A stretch of 64,000 bases of DNA from an uncultured Pseudomonas sp. (GTDB taxonomy: Bacteria; Pseudomonadota; Gammaproteobacteria; Pseudomonadales; Pseudomonadaceae). Position 1 is the stretch's first letter. Every line of letters starts with the position of its first letter. A model generated the notes under the pieces. The model had not been told where the DNA came from. It searched no databases and saw only the letters and a program-made list of their open reading frames with translations. The stretch is taken from contig NZ_CAMPHV010000007.1 in assembly GCF_946886105.1 (NCBI RefSeq), forward strand, positions 93,905-157,904, read 5' to 3'. Positions 26,876-37,178 of this stretch are shown here, in pieces. The translations under genes and the position numbers were made by a program.

Positions 26876-27991
26876 GTGATTGCGCTACGAGCAGCTCGCG
26901 CTGTAATGGCTGCCATGGTCTTGATGCTGCCTGGCGTTAACTATGCGGCCAGTTGGCAAGCGGCGGTGGCGTTGCCTATGACCGTCGAGCACGACAGCAA
27001 TCCACGGCTCGATGCTGATTCCGGCGAAGGTGTGACCCGCACTACCATAGCACCCGATTACAACCTCACGGGTACTTTGGGGTTAGACGAGGTGCGGCTC
27101 GGTATTGGCATGCACCTGGAGCGCTCATCCAACCAGGCGGTCAGCCTGAACCGTGAGGACCCCGAGTTGCGGTTGGGCTGGCAGCGCGAGAGTGAGGCGG
27201 GTGGTTTTGGTCTCACCGCGAAATATGACGAGAGCTCCACGCTCTTCAGCACACTTGAAGAAACGGGAGTGGTCGCTAACGACGGCACGCGCAAGCAATA
27301 TGCTTTGTCCGGCAATTGGCGTGAAGCCATCAGCGAGCGCAGCACCCTGGCCAGTGATGTGCAATACAGGCGTATCGATTACGACGACCAGGCGTTGACC
27401 AGCTATGACGACCTGTCGACGAGTTTCAGTTGGGACTATGGCGTTAGCGAGAATGTCGAGCCGTTCGCTCGTCTTGCGCTAAGTCACTACATGCCGGAAG
27501 GCGATGCGGAGGCGGCTTCCTCAACCAGTTACAGTCCCTCCATGGGGGTTCGGCTGAGGCTGTCCGAGCAGCTTGAGGGGACCTTGCGTGTGGGCGTCAA
27601 TCGGATTTCTGGTGGACAAAGCAGGGCCAGTTGGCAAGGCGGCGTTGAGTTGCTTTATACCGGGGAGCGTTTTGCGGCGAGTCTCGATGTCGGTCGTAGT
27701 ACTGTCGCCAGTGGCGAGGGTGGGTTCGCCGAGGTCAATCAGCTGAGTAGTACCTGGCGTTATGCCATTGACGAGATGAGCAGTGCCGGCATTGACGCCT
27801 CATGGCAAGACAATGAAGGGCAAACCCCTAATACCATGCGACAATTCGCGGTTTGGGCAAGTCGACAGCTCTCGCCTTTCTGGGTGACGCGCCTCTCCGT
27901 TGCGTACAAGCAACGCCAGCAAGAGGGTCGGCCCGATGCCAGCGCAAATATCCTCGGGATGACGCTGATATACAGTCACCCCGATTTCTGA
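26876..27991 (+). CDS. Outer-membrane beta-barrel of the EPS export locus
   Basis: A 371-aa protein, GTG start at 26876, with a signal peptide ending near A-S-W-Q. The body is a series of amphipathic strands rich in alternating polar and aromatic residues, and it ends in Phe (Y-S-H-P-D-F), the usual last residue of outer-membrane barrels. Its position between the Wza-like and Wzz-like genes matches the EpsL/PEP-CTERM-associated barrel family, which is thought to give the polymer its outer-membrane exit. ATG 26906 is a weaker alternative start. Confidence 0.75.
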   Translation: MIALRAARAVMAAMVLMLPGVNYAASWQAAVALPMTVEHDSNPRLDADSGEGVTRTTIAPDYNLTGTLGLDEVRLGIGMHLERSSNQAVSLNREDPELRLGWQRESEAGGFGLTAKYDESSTLFSTLEETGVVANDGTRKQYALSGNWREAISERSTLASDVQYRRIDYDDQALTSYDDLSTSFSWDYGVSENVEPFARLALSHYMPEGDAEAASSTSYSPSMGVRLRLSEQLEGTLRVGVNRISGGQSRASWQGGVELLYTGERFAASLDVGRSTVASGEGGFAEVNQLSSTWRYAIDEMSSAGIDASWQDNEGQTPNTMRQFAVWASRQLSPFWVTRLSVAYKQRQQEGRPDASANILGMTLIYSHPDF

Positions 27992-28011
27992 ATTTCAGTT
28001 GTGCGATTGCC

Positions 28012-29583
28012 ATGAACTCCGAATACGAACTCACGCTTAACGACTACCTCGCCATACTCATACGTAGGGCCCTACTGCTGTGCGTGAGTTTTGCACTCAT
28101 CCTCGGCGTGAGCTTGCTGGTGGCAGTGGCGATACCACCGGTGTATCAATCAACCGGAACCATTCTGGTCGAGTCGCAGCAAATCTCGTCGGATCTGGTT
28201 GCGGCGAGCAACAACACTTATGCCGACGAGCGCATCGAGGTCATTCGCCAGCGGGTGATGACCCGCGAGCATCTGATTCGGATCATCGACAAATATCAGC
28301 TCTTCGCAAACGAAGGTAAATCGCTGACTGTGTCGGAGAAAATCGATGAAATGCGTCGTGCAATCACCGTGTCTCTGGTCAATGCCGAGGTCAAGGGGCG
28401 CGGGCTGGCAACCATCGCCTTTCGCCTTTCCTTCGAACACCAACGACCGGAAGTGGCCAACAAGGTGGCCAATGAGTTGGTGACGCTGTTTCTTGACGAG
28501 AACATCAAGCAGCGTACCGAGCGGGCCAATGAAACAACGGAGTTTCTTACCCGCGAAGCGGACAAGCTCAGGGGCGATCTGGAACGGCTGGAAAACCAGG
28601 TCGCGGCTTTTAAGCAGGAAAATGCTGATGCTCTCCCTGAGCATCAGGAGTTGCGCATGAGCATGTTGTCGCGCACCGAGGCCGAATTGAAAGAAGTCGA
28701 TCGCGACTACAAAACGGCACAGGAAGAGCTGCGTTTCCTCGATCTGGAGCTCTCCGCGGCAAACGCAGGCCTCGCACCTGGGGCCAATGCCTCTGCTACG
28801 GCAACTGAAACTCCCCAGGATCTGGCTAGTCTCAGGGCGGAATATGCTCGGCTGCTTTCGCTGTACAAAGAAGCGCACCCGGATGTTCGTGCCGTACAAC
28901 GCAAGATTGCCGCGCTTGAGACTGCGGGAGTGGAAGCCGCTGCTGGCAGTTCCCTGTCTCAGGCGGGTCTCGAGGTTGCCAGAGTCCAGGCGAAGATCGC
29001 TGCCGCACAGGCTCGTGCCGCATCGCTTGAGGGACAGAAAAAGATTCTGCTGGGCAAGATCGAGGATTACGAACGCCAGATTCTGCAGACGCCACAAGTG
29101 GAGCGCGGGCTGATTACGCTGATGCGCGATCACGACAATGCCCGCAAGAAATACGAAGAAATCCGCACCAAGCAGATGAGCGCGCAGATATCTGAAAATC
29201 TCGAGCAGGAAAACAAGGCTGAGCGTTTCGCCCTCCTCGAGCCGCCGTTGATGCCCGAAAAGCCGGTTAAGCCCAATCGCAAGAAAATTGCCGCTTTGGG
29301 TCTCTTTCTCGCTCTGGCCGGTTCTGGCGGTCTGGTCGTGCTTCTGGAAACGCTTAACCAACGAGTGCGCGGTGTCGATGCGCTGGCAAGCGTGCTGGGC
29401 CGGCGCGTACTGGTTGCCATCCCCTACATAGCGACCCAGGCCGAACTGGCCCGCCGCCGGAAGTGGATAAAGCTCGTAATCTTCTCTGGCGCCGTGACGG
29501 TAACCACCTTACTGGTGGCCGTGCACCTGCTCTATATGCCATTGGACCTTCTGGTATTTAAAGCCCTGGCCCGGTTTGAATAA
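28012..29583 (+). CDS. Chain-length determinant protein (Wzz/GumC-like PCP)
   Basis: A 523-aa polysaccharide co-polymerase. ATG 28012 starts M-N-S-E-Y-E-L-T-L-N-D-Y-L-A-I-L-I-R-R, giving the usual cytoplasmic N-terminus then TM1 (about 20-42). A long coiled-coil periplasmic part (T-E-F-L-T-R-E-A-D-K-L-R-G-D-L-E-R-L-E-N-Q-V) leads to the Pro-rich P-L-M-P-E-K-P-V-K-P-N-R before TM2, the hallmark of Wzz proteins. An unusual third hydrophobic segment lies at the C-terminus. It lacks a kinase domain, which is encoded separately next door. It controls polymer length with the BY-kinase. Confidence 0.9.
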   Translation: MNSEYELTLNDYLAILIRRALLLCVSFALILGVSLLVAVAIPPVYQSTGTILVESQQISSDLVAASNNTYADERIEVIRQRVMTREHLIRIIDKYQLFANEGKSLTVSEKIDEMRRAITVSLVNAEVKGRGLATIAFRLSFEHQRPEVANKVANELVTLFLDENIKQRTERANETTEFLTREADKLRGDLERLENQVAAFKQENADALPEHQELRMSMLSRTEAELKEVDRDYKTAQEELRFLDLELSAANAGLAPGANASATATETPQDLASLRAEYARLLSLYKEAHPDVRAVQRKIAALETAGVEAAAGSSLSQAGLEVARVQAKIAAAQARAASLEGQKKILLGKIEDYERQILQTPQVERGLITLMRDHDNARKKYEEIRTKQMSAQISENLEQENKAERFALLEPPLMPEKPVKPNRKKIAALGLFLALAGSGGLVVLLETLNQRVRGVDALASVLGRRVLVAIPYIATQAELARRRKWIKLVIFSGAVTVTTLLVAVHLLYMPLDLLVFKALARFE

Positions 29584-29594
29584 GGCGAACGACG

Positions 29595-30395
29595 ATGGAA
29601 AGAATCAAGCAGGCGATCGAAAAAGCCAAACGACAGGCGTCGTCAAACAGCAAGCCACAGGTGATGCCATCTGCCGAGCAGGCTGCCGAGCTCGGAGCAC
29701 TCAGTTACGTGCATACCAAGGTGGTTTCGTTGCAGGCAGAACTGCTCGAGCGCAACCGCATCGTTGCCTACAACAAGAATTCGAATATGGGCTGGGCTTT
29801 CGACCTGCTGCGTACCCAGGTTCTGAAAACCATGGAAGAAAACGGCTGGCGCACGCTGGCCATTACCTCGCCTACCGCCGAGGCGGGTAAGACGGTATTG
29901 GCGATCAACCTGGCAATGAGCATTGCCCATCACACCACCAAGACGGCATTGTTGGTCGATTTCGATCTGCGTCGCCCCAAGGTCGGCGAATACCTTGGTC
30001 TACCGATGGATAAATCGCTGAACGACTTGCTGGGGGGGCAGGCCGAATTGCAGGATGTGCTGGTCAATCCATCCTTGCCGCGATTCGTTGTCCTGCCGAC
30101 GCTTAAGCCGGTCTCGCACTCCACCGAAGTGCTCTCCTCGGCAAAAGTCGGCAACTTGATTGCCGATCTTCGCGAGCGCTATGAGTCCCGCGTCGTTATT
30201 TTCGATCTGCCGCCGCTGCTGAGCTCTGATGATGTGATTGCGGTGCTGCCAAAAATCGACTGCGTTCTTTTGGTGGTCGCTAACGGCACGAACAGCAAAA
30301 AAGAGATCGAAGACAGCCTGCATCACCTGCCTGCAGCCAACCTAGTCGGGACGGTGCTCAACAAGGTCAAGGCCGAACAGAACACCTACTATTAA
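29595..30395 (+). CDS. CpsD/CapB-type tyrosine kinase-like ATPase of the EPS locus
   Basis: A 266-aa cytoplasmic P-loop protein. The Walker A is atypical: S-P-T-A-E-A-G-K-T instead of the usual P-G-E-G-K-S/T. Walker A' is L-L-V-D-F-D-L-R-R-P and Walker B is V-I-F-D-L-P-P-L-L. BY-kinases end in a Tyr cluster; here only the final N-T-Y-Y remains. It would act with the Wzz-like protein encoded 11 bp upstream to regulate polymer length. The TAA stop coincides with the first bases of a decayed repeat element. Confidence 0.87.
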   Translation: MERIKQAIEKAKRQASSNSKPQVMPSAEQAAELGALSYVHTKVVSLQAELLERNRIVAYNKNSNMGWAFDLLRTQVLKTMEENGWRTLAITSPTAEAGKTVLAINLAMSIAHHTTKTALLVDFDLRRPKVGEYLGLPMDKSLNDLLGGQAELQDVLVNPSLPRFVVLPTLKPVSHSTEVLSSAKVGNLIADLRERYESRVVIFDLPPLLSSDDVIAVLPKIDCVLLVVANGTNSKKEIEDSLHHLPAANLVGTVLNKVKAEQNTYY

Positions 30396-30415
30396 CAGGT
30401 TGTTGGAAAACCTAT
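30393..30415. repeat. Decayed end of the TAGCAGGC repeat family
   Basis: TAACAGGTTGTTGGAAAAC matches the right-end variant TAACAGGCTGTTGAAAAAC of copy 2 with two differences. It begins exactly on the TAA stop of the kinase gene. No opposite end is recognisable before galE. Confidence 0.55.
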
Positions 30416-30475
30416 GTGGATGCCCCCTGCGTTAGAAATGATCTGCTAAGCGCCTGAGCCAGATGTAATCGACTG

Positions 30476-31453
<978 letters not shown>

Positions 31454-31509
31454 ACCTACCTCCTGCAAACCGGCGCCATCCGGCGAGCAGATGCGGGATG
31501 GCTGATGAA

Positions 31510-34101
31510 CTACTTCAAAAATAACCAGCTCGACATCCGGGTTCCGTCGAACGTGATCGTATAGCGCCCGCTCTCGTAGGTGACTGGTAATTCCGTTAGG
31601 CGCGCGAGGATATCACGAGCGAAAAGTTTTAAGCCTGGCGGTGCCGTGATCGACAGCGTGCCTTCCAGCGGCTCGGTATAGAAAGGCGTCTTATTGCCGT
31701 CCTTGGGGATGGCGCGGGTGCCCAGGGAAATCAGCAGGTGCCGCGATTGCTTGAGCGGCGCTTCATCCAGGCTTTGCACCGCGACGCTGGCGTAGGGCGT
31801 CTTGGCGCGTATCTCTATCTCGCCAAGAGTCAACACTTCTCCGCCGATCCAGCCGGTCGCTGCCTGGGTGCGTGTCGTATCGATACGGTATATGCCTTTT
31901 TGCCAGTTGCGCGTTAGCTCGCCGGTATCTGTGGTGGCTTCGGTAGCGTTGGCTTCGAGTACTGCCTGGTCTGGATCAGACAGGACCTGGGTGCCGATCG
32001 AGGTCGAGCTCTGTTCCAGCCAAGGCAATTCTCGGGTGGCTGGCATCGCGATTTGCAGCTTGCCTCTCTCCGCAGCTGTACGCAGCACTGCTGCGTTCGC
32101 CGGTGTGATGCGTTGATTGAACAGAGTGGCCGAGCTGGGGGCGAAGATATAGGTTGTACTCGCCTCACGCACGTCGCCGCGGCGATAAAGCAGTGCGGCG
32201 GCGGGCAGTGTGGCCAATAGCCCCGGGTCGTTATAGGCGTGCCAGTTGGATGCACTCATCCATCCGCCGGATAGTCGCTCTTGACTGTACGCATACTGCA
32301 TCAGCGCATCCCAGCCTTGGTGGCTGGCCATGCCCGCCATATGGAGTGGCAACGAGTGCCTATCGGGTGTTGGGAAGGGCTCGGCGTTCCACTCAGTCAC
32401 GGTCAAAGGCTTTCCCGTCACCTGGCCGGCGGCAATCCAATGCAGTAAACCCTCAGTTGTCAGGGGATTCTTCTCCAACTGCCCCGTGCCGCCGTAACTG
32501 TGCACATCTATGGCGTCGCCTACGGTGAGCGCCGGCAAAGAACTCAGGCCATTGCTGCCCCAAGTGCTGGTGGTGACTATCGGAACTTTGACCCCCAGCT
32601 GGCGCAGGTGCTGAATCATCTCGACGTTGAAGCGGCGCTCCAGATCGTTGAGGAACAGCTTCGCCGGGCCATGTTCCCAGGCGCGCCAGGTCAGGCTCCG
32701 GGGTAGGTTATATCGGCTGGCGAAGGCATCAGCCTCGGCCATGTAAAGCTGGCTGTGCGTGGGCACCTGTTTATCTGGCAGCAAGGCATTGCCAAAATGG
32801 TGAGTGACGTCGTTTTCGTTGGTTATCAGAATGGCGGCGATCGCCGAGTCGTCTTTGTAGGCGAGATCGGTATGAGGGTTCACATGAGTCACATAGGCCT
32901 CGGCGAAACGTTTCATCGCTTGCTGTATCGTGCTGTTGACGTAGGCGTAACCTTTGAGGCTGGCAACATCCTTGCCTTTACGTATCTCATTGAAGCCCAT
33001 GATGTTGTCCGTTGGCATCAGGGCGCGCTCGACGTGCAGGTCGAGCCAGACGTAGATGCCTTCGTCTTTGAGGCATTTGATCCACCAGTCGAGCTTGGCC
33101 AGGGATTCGGCGCTCAGCCGTTGCGTATCCTGAATAGCTGCCTTTGCGCCGAAGATATTCGGGCTCACCCATGGCGAGTCATGATGGTGCAGGCGCACGA
33201 GATTGAAACCCAGCTCGGACAGGCGACGGGCCTGCTGCTTGATCGCATCATCGGGCGTGGTGAACAGCGTGTAGGCCGATAAATTGGTGCCCCAGAAGCG
33301 CGCTGGCGTATTGTCGGCGAAACGCAGTTGCTCGCCGGAGGCTTTTACAAAACCCCGTTTGCCGGCCGGCTTTTCCGGTGCATTGAGGAAGGAAAGATCG
33401 ACTGGTGAGGTTTTCCAGTCGACGTTGTCGGTTGGCCAACTGGTCGGGTCGGCGAGGCCGAAGCGCTCGGCGGTGGTCGGTCCGAACGCCACATCACCGG
33501 ATACGCTCAAGGTCGCCTTGATGCCTTGGCTGCCAGGTGCAATGGCATCCTTGTAGAAAAAAGCGCGCAGCTCGGCTTTATTGCCGCGTTCGAAATACAA
33601 GCTAGCCAGTGCCGGCTCGAAACGCATCTCGATGCGTCGACCTTGCGTTGGTCCCCACGTCCAGCCAGCGTTGTCGGGAAGCAACTGTGGCTCGCCCATT
33701 TCGCCGGCGAGGTTCGCCAGGTCGAATTTGAATACGATGCCCCCACCGACGATGCCCTCGATCAGGTTGTGGGCGTCCAAGGTGAAGTCCCACACCAGTT
33801 TCTGCTGGTCTTGCTTCTGAATTTCAGCGCCAAGATCGAAGCCCAGCGTTTTGTTCTCGCCGCTCAGGGTGTAGCGATAGGGGGCGGTTACCGCGAAAGC
33901 GGTTTGCGTATGGGCCCAGCTCCAGTTGCTGCCCCAGAAGGCGAATGTCGAAGAGACCACCGGGCTACCGCCGTGTGCCAGCATGGGCAAGCCGCTACGC
34001 TCATCTACACTGACGACCCACTGTGATGCCCAGGTTGCGGTCGGCCAAACCACAAGGAGAAGCAGGAGCAACGGGCGGAACAGAGCGGTCATGGAGGTCA
34101 C
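31510..34101 (-). CDS. Exported GH5-like glycoside hydrolase in the EPS locus
   Basis: An 863-aa exported protein with a signal peptide (L-L-L-L-L-L-V-V-W-P... W-A-S-Q). After a ~250-residue N-terminal beta-rich module comes a TIM-barrel region like GH5/cellulase-fold enzymes: F-W-G-T-N-L-S-A-Y, L-V-R-L-H-H-H-D, probable acid/base Glu429 in I-T-N-E-N and nucleophile Glu570 in V-T-E-W-N-A-E. A C-terminal beta module follows. It may trim or degrade the polymer in the periplasm or outside; many EPS loci carry their own hydrolase. Substrate unknown. It lies 56 bp upstream of galE on the same strand. Confidence 0.75.
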   Translation of the reverse strand: MTSMTALFRPLLLLLLVVWPTATWASQWVVSVDERSGLPMLAHGGSPVVSSTFAFWGSNWSWAHTQTAFAVTAPYRYTLSGENKTLGFDLGAEIQKQDQQKLVWDFTLDAHNLIEGIVGGGIVFKFDLANLAGEMGEPQLLPDNAGWTWGPTQGRRIEMRFEPALASLYFERGNKAELRAFFYKDAIAPGSQGIKATLSVSGDVAFGPTTAERFGLADPTSWPTDNVDWKTSPVDLSFLNAPEKPAGKRGFVKASGEQLRFADNTPARFWGTNLSAYTLFTTPDDAIKQQARRLSELGFNLVRLHHHDSPWVSPNIFGAKAAIQDTQRLSAESLAKLDWWIKCLKDEGIYVWLDLHVERALMPTDNIMGFNEIRKGKDVASLKGYAYVNSTIQQAMKRFAEAYVTHVNPHTDLAYKDDSAIAAILITNENDVTHHFGNALLPDKQVPTHSQLYMAEADAFASRYNLPRSLTWRAWEHGPAKLFLNDLERRFNVEMIQHLRQLGVKVPIVTTSTWGSNGLSSLPALTVGDAIDVHSYGGTGQLEKNPLTTEGLLHWIAAGQVTGKPLTVTEWNAEPFPTPDRHSLPLHMAGMASHQGWDALMQYAYSQERLSGGWMSASNWHAYNDPGLLATLPAAALLYRRGDVREASTTYIFAPSSATLFNQRITPANAAVLRTAAERGKLQIAMPATRELPWLEQSSTSIGTQVLSDPDQAVLEANATEATTDTGELTRNWQKGIYRIDTTRTQAATGWIGGEVLTLGEIEIRAKTPYASVAVQSLDEAPLKQSRHLLISLGTRAIPKDGNKTPFYTEPLEGTLSITAPPGLKLFARDILARLTELPVTYESGRYTITFDGTRMSSWLFLK

Positions 34102-34189
34102 CGGCGTTTTTAGGTGGGCACTGGCAGTCTAGCAGTCGGTTGAGGTGGACTTTGCGCAGCGAGTGGAGTTCCGTGCGGGGTGGGCGGTG

Positions 34190-35686
34190 TTAGGGGCGCC
34201 CGCTGTGCTTGATCGCGCGCACCATCTGTATATAAGCCACCCCCACGCCGGCCACCGACCAATACACCACGGGGATCACGGTGATACTGCTGACGGTGAA
34301 GATCGTCAGCAGTATCCCGGCCAGAGTCGCAAACAGGGCGCGCCCGAGTCGGCGCTGCTCGTCGTCCTTATTGGGGAATGTCCGCATCGCCTTGCGGATA
34401 CCGAGCAGCACTGTGGCGAAGAAGCCGACGAAAAGCGCCAAACCGATCAGGCCGACTTCCAGCGCTACGGCAATATAAGTGTTGACGATATCGATGATGC
34501 CCTGGCCCTGCACCATCGATTGCATTTCAGGCGTGCTGCGGTAGTCCACGGAGCCTAGCCAAGGGTTGCGTTGGATGACGATCAGCGCATTTTCGATCAG
34601 GCGTTCCCGGTAGGTGATGTTGTGTTTTTCCACGCTGCCGATAAACGGCAGTAGATCGAGGACTTTCTGCCCGCCGGGAATGACGGCTAGCAGAGGCAAT
34701 GCGAGCACTGCGGCGAGTGCCAGTAGTATCAGCCGCTTGGCAGCGCCGCGACCTGTGGCGATGAACACCGCGATGATGGCGGCTGTGCCGACCCAGGGGC
34801 CGCGCGAGAGCGGTACAAACAGGCCTGCGGCGAGTAAGAGGGCGCCGAGCCGGCGTTGCAGTCGGCGGCGTACGCTGCCCTGCAAGAACAGATAGAGGCC
34901 GATGGCCACACTGATCACATAGCCCAGGGCGATAGCCTGGCCGGTGGTGGCGATGGCGCGCAGAGAGCCGCCGCGGCCCAGATAGCTGGAAATCCCCCAG
35001 TGCAGGTTCAGGGCATCGATGAGTGCGTTGTACAGCAGCCAATGGCGGGCAAACTCGAAGATGCCGATCAATGCAAGAATCATCGCCGCAAGAACGAAAC
35101 CCAACAGGGCATCCTTGAAGTCGTCGATTTCCTTCAGCAGCCGGCTGGCAACGTAATATGGCAGGAATACGTCGATAAACAGGTATAGCGCCTGGCGCAA
35201 GGTATCGGTAAGGGTGGTTTCACGCAGGTATAGAAGGGTGCTCAACACTAAGTATGCCGCCAGCAGCCTGTCAGGCCAGACGCGCCCGAACGGCAGATTG
35301 TCGATGCGTTTGCGCAGCGCGAAGAAGGTCGGCAGCAACACACACAATGCCAGTAGGCGAATATGGTCAAGCGCGAAGAAGTAGTTGATCAGGCCGAAGC
35401 CGGGGATTTGTACCGGAACCGGCGGTACAAGAAACAGCAGGAAGAAAAATAACGCCAGGGGGTTGCGTTCGCGGTGCCGTGCGATGCTCAGGACGATAGC
35501 CGCAACGCCCGCATACACCCAGAAACTCTGTGAGAGAAAGGCCAATAGTGTAAGGGCGAGCCATAGATTGCGCCGACGAATGAAGTCGTTAGGTGCGATC
35601 AGATCAGTAGCCGGGCGGCGCGCAAATGCAAAAACGGTAGTGGCGAGAACGAGAATGACGATCAGCGCGCGAAGGTGTTCTGGCAT
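34190..35686 (-). CDS. O-antigen ligase/polymerase-family membrane protein (Wzy/WaaL-like)
   Basis: A 498-aa polytopic inner-membrane protein with about twelve hydrophobic segments. The large periplasmic loop near residues 345-410, with R-N-P-W-L-G-S-V-D-Y-R, and the later H-N-I-T-Y-R-E-R segment are features of the Wzy_C/O-antigen-ligase family. In this locus it most likely polymerises repeat units released by the flippase encoded divergently at 35790. Sequence alone does not separate polymerase from ligase. Confidence 0.8.
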   Translation of the reverse strand: MPEHLRALIVILVLATTVFAFARRPATDLIAPNDFIRRRNLWLALTLLAFLSQSFWVYAGVAAIVLSIARHRERNPLALFFFLLFLVPPVPVQIPGFGLINYFFALDHIRLLALCVLLPTFFALRKRIDNLPFGRVWPDRLLAAYLVLSTLLYLRETTLTDTLRQALYLFIDVFLPYYVASRLLKEIDDFKDALLGFVLAAMILALIGIFEFARHWLLYNALIDALNLHWGISSYLGRGGSLRAIATTGQAIALGYVISVAIGLYLFLQGSVRRRLQRRLGALLLAAGLFVPLSRGPWVGTAAIIAVFIATGRGAAKRLILLALAAVLALPLLAVIPGGQKVLDLLPFIGSVEKHNITYRERLIENALIVIQRNPWLGSVDYRSTPEMQSMVQGQGIIDIVNTYIAVALEVGLIGLALFVGFFATVLLGIRKAMRTFPNKDDEQRRLGRALFATLAGILLTIFTVSSITVIPVVYWSVAGVGVAYIQMVRAIKHSGRP

Positions 35687-35789
35687 GGGCTACGGAAACA
35701 TATTCATGGGGTGAGTGACTGGCTAGCGGGATGTCTAATTGCGCGGCTTATGGTAACGTGCTGGCCCGCTGAAATCATGGATCGATGTT

Positions 35790-37166
35790 ATGCAGTCCGG
35801 TGATTTGTCGCCATCGTCAAGTCTGAGCAGGCGAGCGAAATCCGCAGGGGTATGGAATTTGGGGGCGCTGGTCGCGTCCCAAGGGATTCGACTGGGCGGC
35901 AACCTTATCATGGCCCGCCTGCTGGCGCCGGAAATGTTCGGCGTCATGGTCATCGCCACCACTGTTTCGGTGGTTCTCGCCTTGCTGTCCGATATGGGCT
36001 TGCGTCAGAACATCATTCAGAGCAAGCGCGGCACCGATCCGGTGTTTCTCAACACTGCCTGGACGGTGCAAATCCTGCGCGGGTGTGTGCTTTTCTCCGT
36101 GTTGCTGTTGCTCGCCGGGTTTGCTTGGTTCGCGCAAGTCATTAACCTCTCGCCCGCGGGTTCCACCTATGCGGCGCCGGAGTTGCCGCTGGTGTTGGCG
36201 GTCACCGGCTTTACCGCGATCATCAATGGGTTTCAGTCGACCAAGCTGGCCCTGGCCTTTCGCTCTTTCCAGCAGAACAAAGTGGTTCTCATCGAGCTTG
36301 CTGCGCAGATCGTCGGCCTGCTGGTGATGCTCGGGATCGGCTACCTCACTGGCTCGATCTGGTCGCTGGTAGCCGCCGGTGTGGTGGCGGCCATGGTCAG
36401 CACCCTGCTTAGTCATCTCTGGTTGCAAGGGCCGAACAACCGGCTGCAATGGGACAGCTCGGCGTTCAAGGAGCTGATCGCTTTCGGTCGCTGGGTGCTG
36501 CTGTCGTCCGCGGTGGGCGTGCTGGCCGCCCATGGCGACCGTATCTGGTTCGGTGGCAGCATGTCCGCCGCCGAACTGGGGGTTTATTCCATTGCCGTGC
36601 TGATACTGGGCGCCATCGAGACTGGGGTGCACCGATTTGCTGCGGCGGTGGTGCTGCCGGCGTTGAGTGAAGTGGCTAGAACGGGCGATGCCGTACGTCT
36701 GCGTGCGCTGTATTACCGCTTTCGGCTGGTGATCGATCTCGCCTTGCTGCTCGCCTGCGGTCTGCTGTTAACCCTTAGTCCGCTGATTATTGGTTGGCTA
36801 TACGATGCGCGTTATTCCGGTGCCGGCAGCATGCTGGCAGTTCTGTCGCTGTCGTTGTTCACATTGCGCTTCACCGTGGCGCACCAGGCCTGGCTCGCCT
36901 TGGGCTTAACCAAATACTTGGCCGTGAATAACGCTATTCGCTTCGTCTCGTTATGGACGTTGCTACCGCTGTTACTGGCTGTCGGTGGAACAACCTATGC
37001 GATCTGGGGCGTTGCCCTGTATACGCTGCCTACGGTTTTTTTGATCCTGTATATAAATCGACGTCTGGGTTTGCTCGATATAAAGCGTGAGCTAGTGGTG
37101 TTGCCCATGTTGGGCGTCGGGGCGTTGTGTGGGATGGGGTTTTCCCATGCGGTCGCCTGGTTCTGA
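35790..37166 (+). CDS. Oligosaccharide flippase (Wzx/MOP family)
   Basis: A 458-aa membrane protein beginning with a short polar leader and then G-V-W-N-L-G-A-L-V-A-S-Q-G-I-R-L-G-G-N, the usual opening of lipopolysaccharide-repeat flippases. About a dozen membrane segments follow, with A-P-E-M-F-G-V-M-V-I-A in the second. It would translocate undecaprenyl-linked repeat units across the inner membrane. It leads a plus-strand run of eleven tightly packed genes through 45775. Confidence 0.88.
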   Translation: MQSGDLSPSSSLSRRAKSAGVWNLGALVASQGIRLGGNLIMARLLAPEMFGVMVIATTVSVVLALLSDMGLRQNIIQSKRGTDPVFLNTAWTVQILRGCVLFSVLLLLAGFAWFAQVINLSPAGSTYAAPELPLVLAVTGFTAIINGFQSTKLALAFRSFQQNKVVLIELAAQIVGLLVMLGIGYLTGSIWSLVAAGVVAAMVSTLLSHLWLQGPNNRLQWDSSAFKELIAFGRWVLLSSAVGVLAAHGDRIWFGGSMSAAELGVYSIAVLILGAIETGVHRFAAAVVLPALSEVARTGDAVRLRALYYRFRLVIDLALLLACGLLLTLSPLIIGWLYDARYSGAGSMLAVLSLSLFTLRFTVAHQAWLALGLTKYLAVNNAIRFVSLWTLLPLLLAVGGTTYAIWGVALYTLPTVFLILYINRRLGLLDIKRELVVLPMLGVGALCGMGFSHAVAWF

Positions 37167-37178
37167 GAGGCTAACGAA

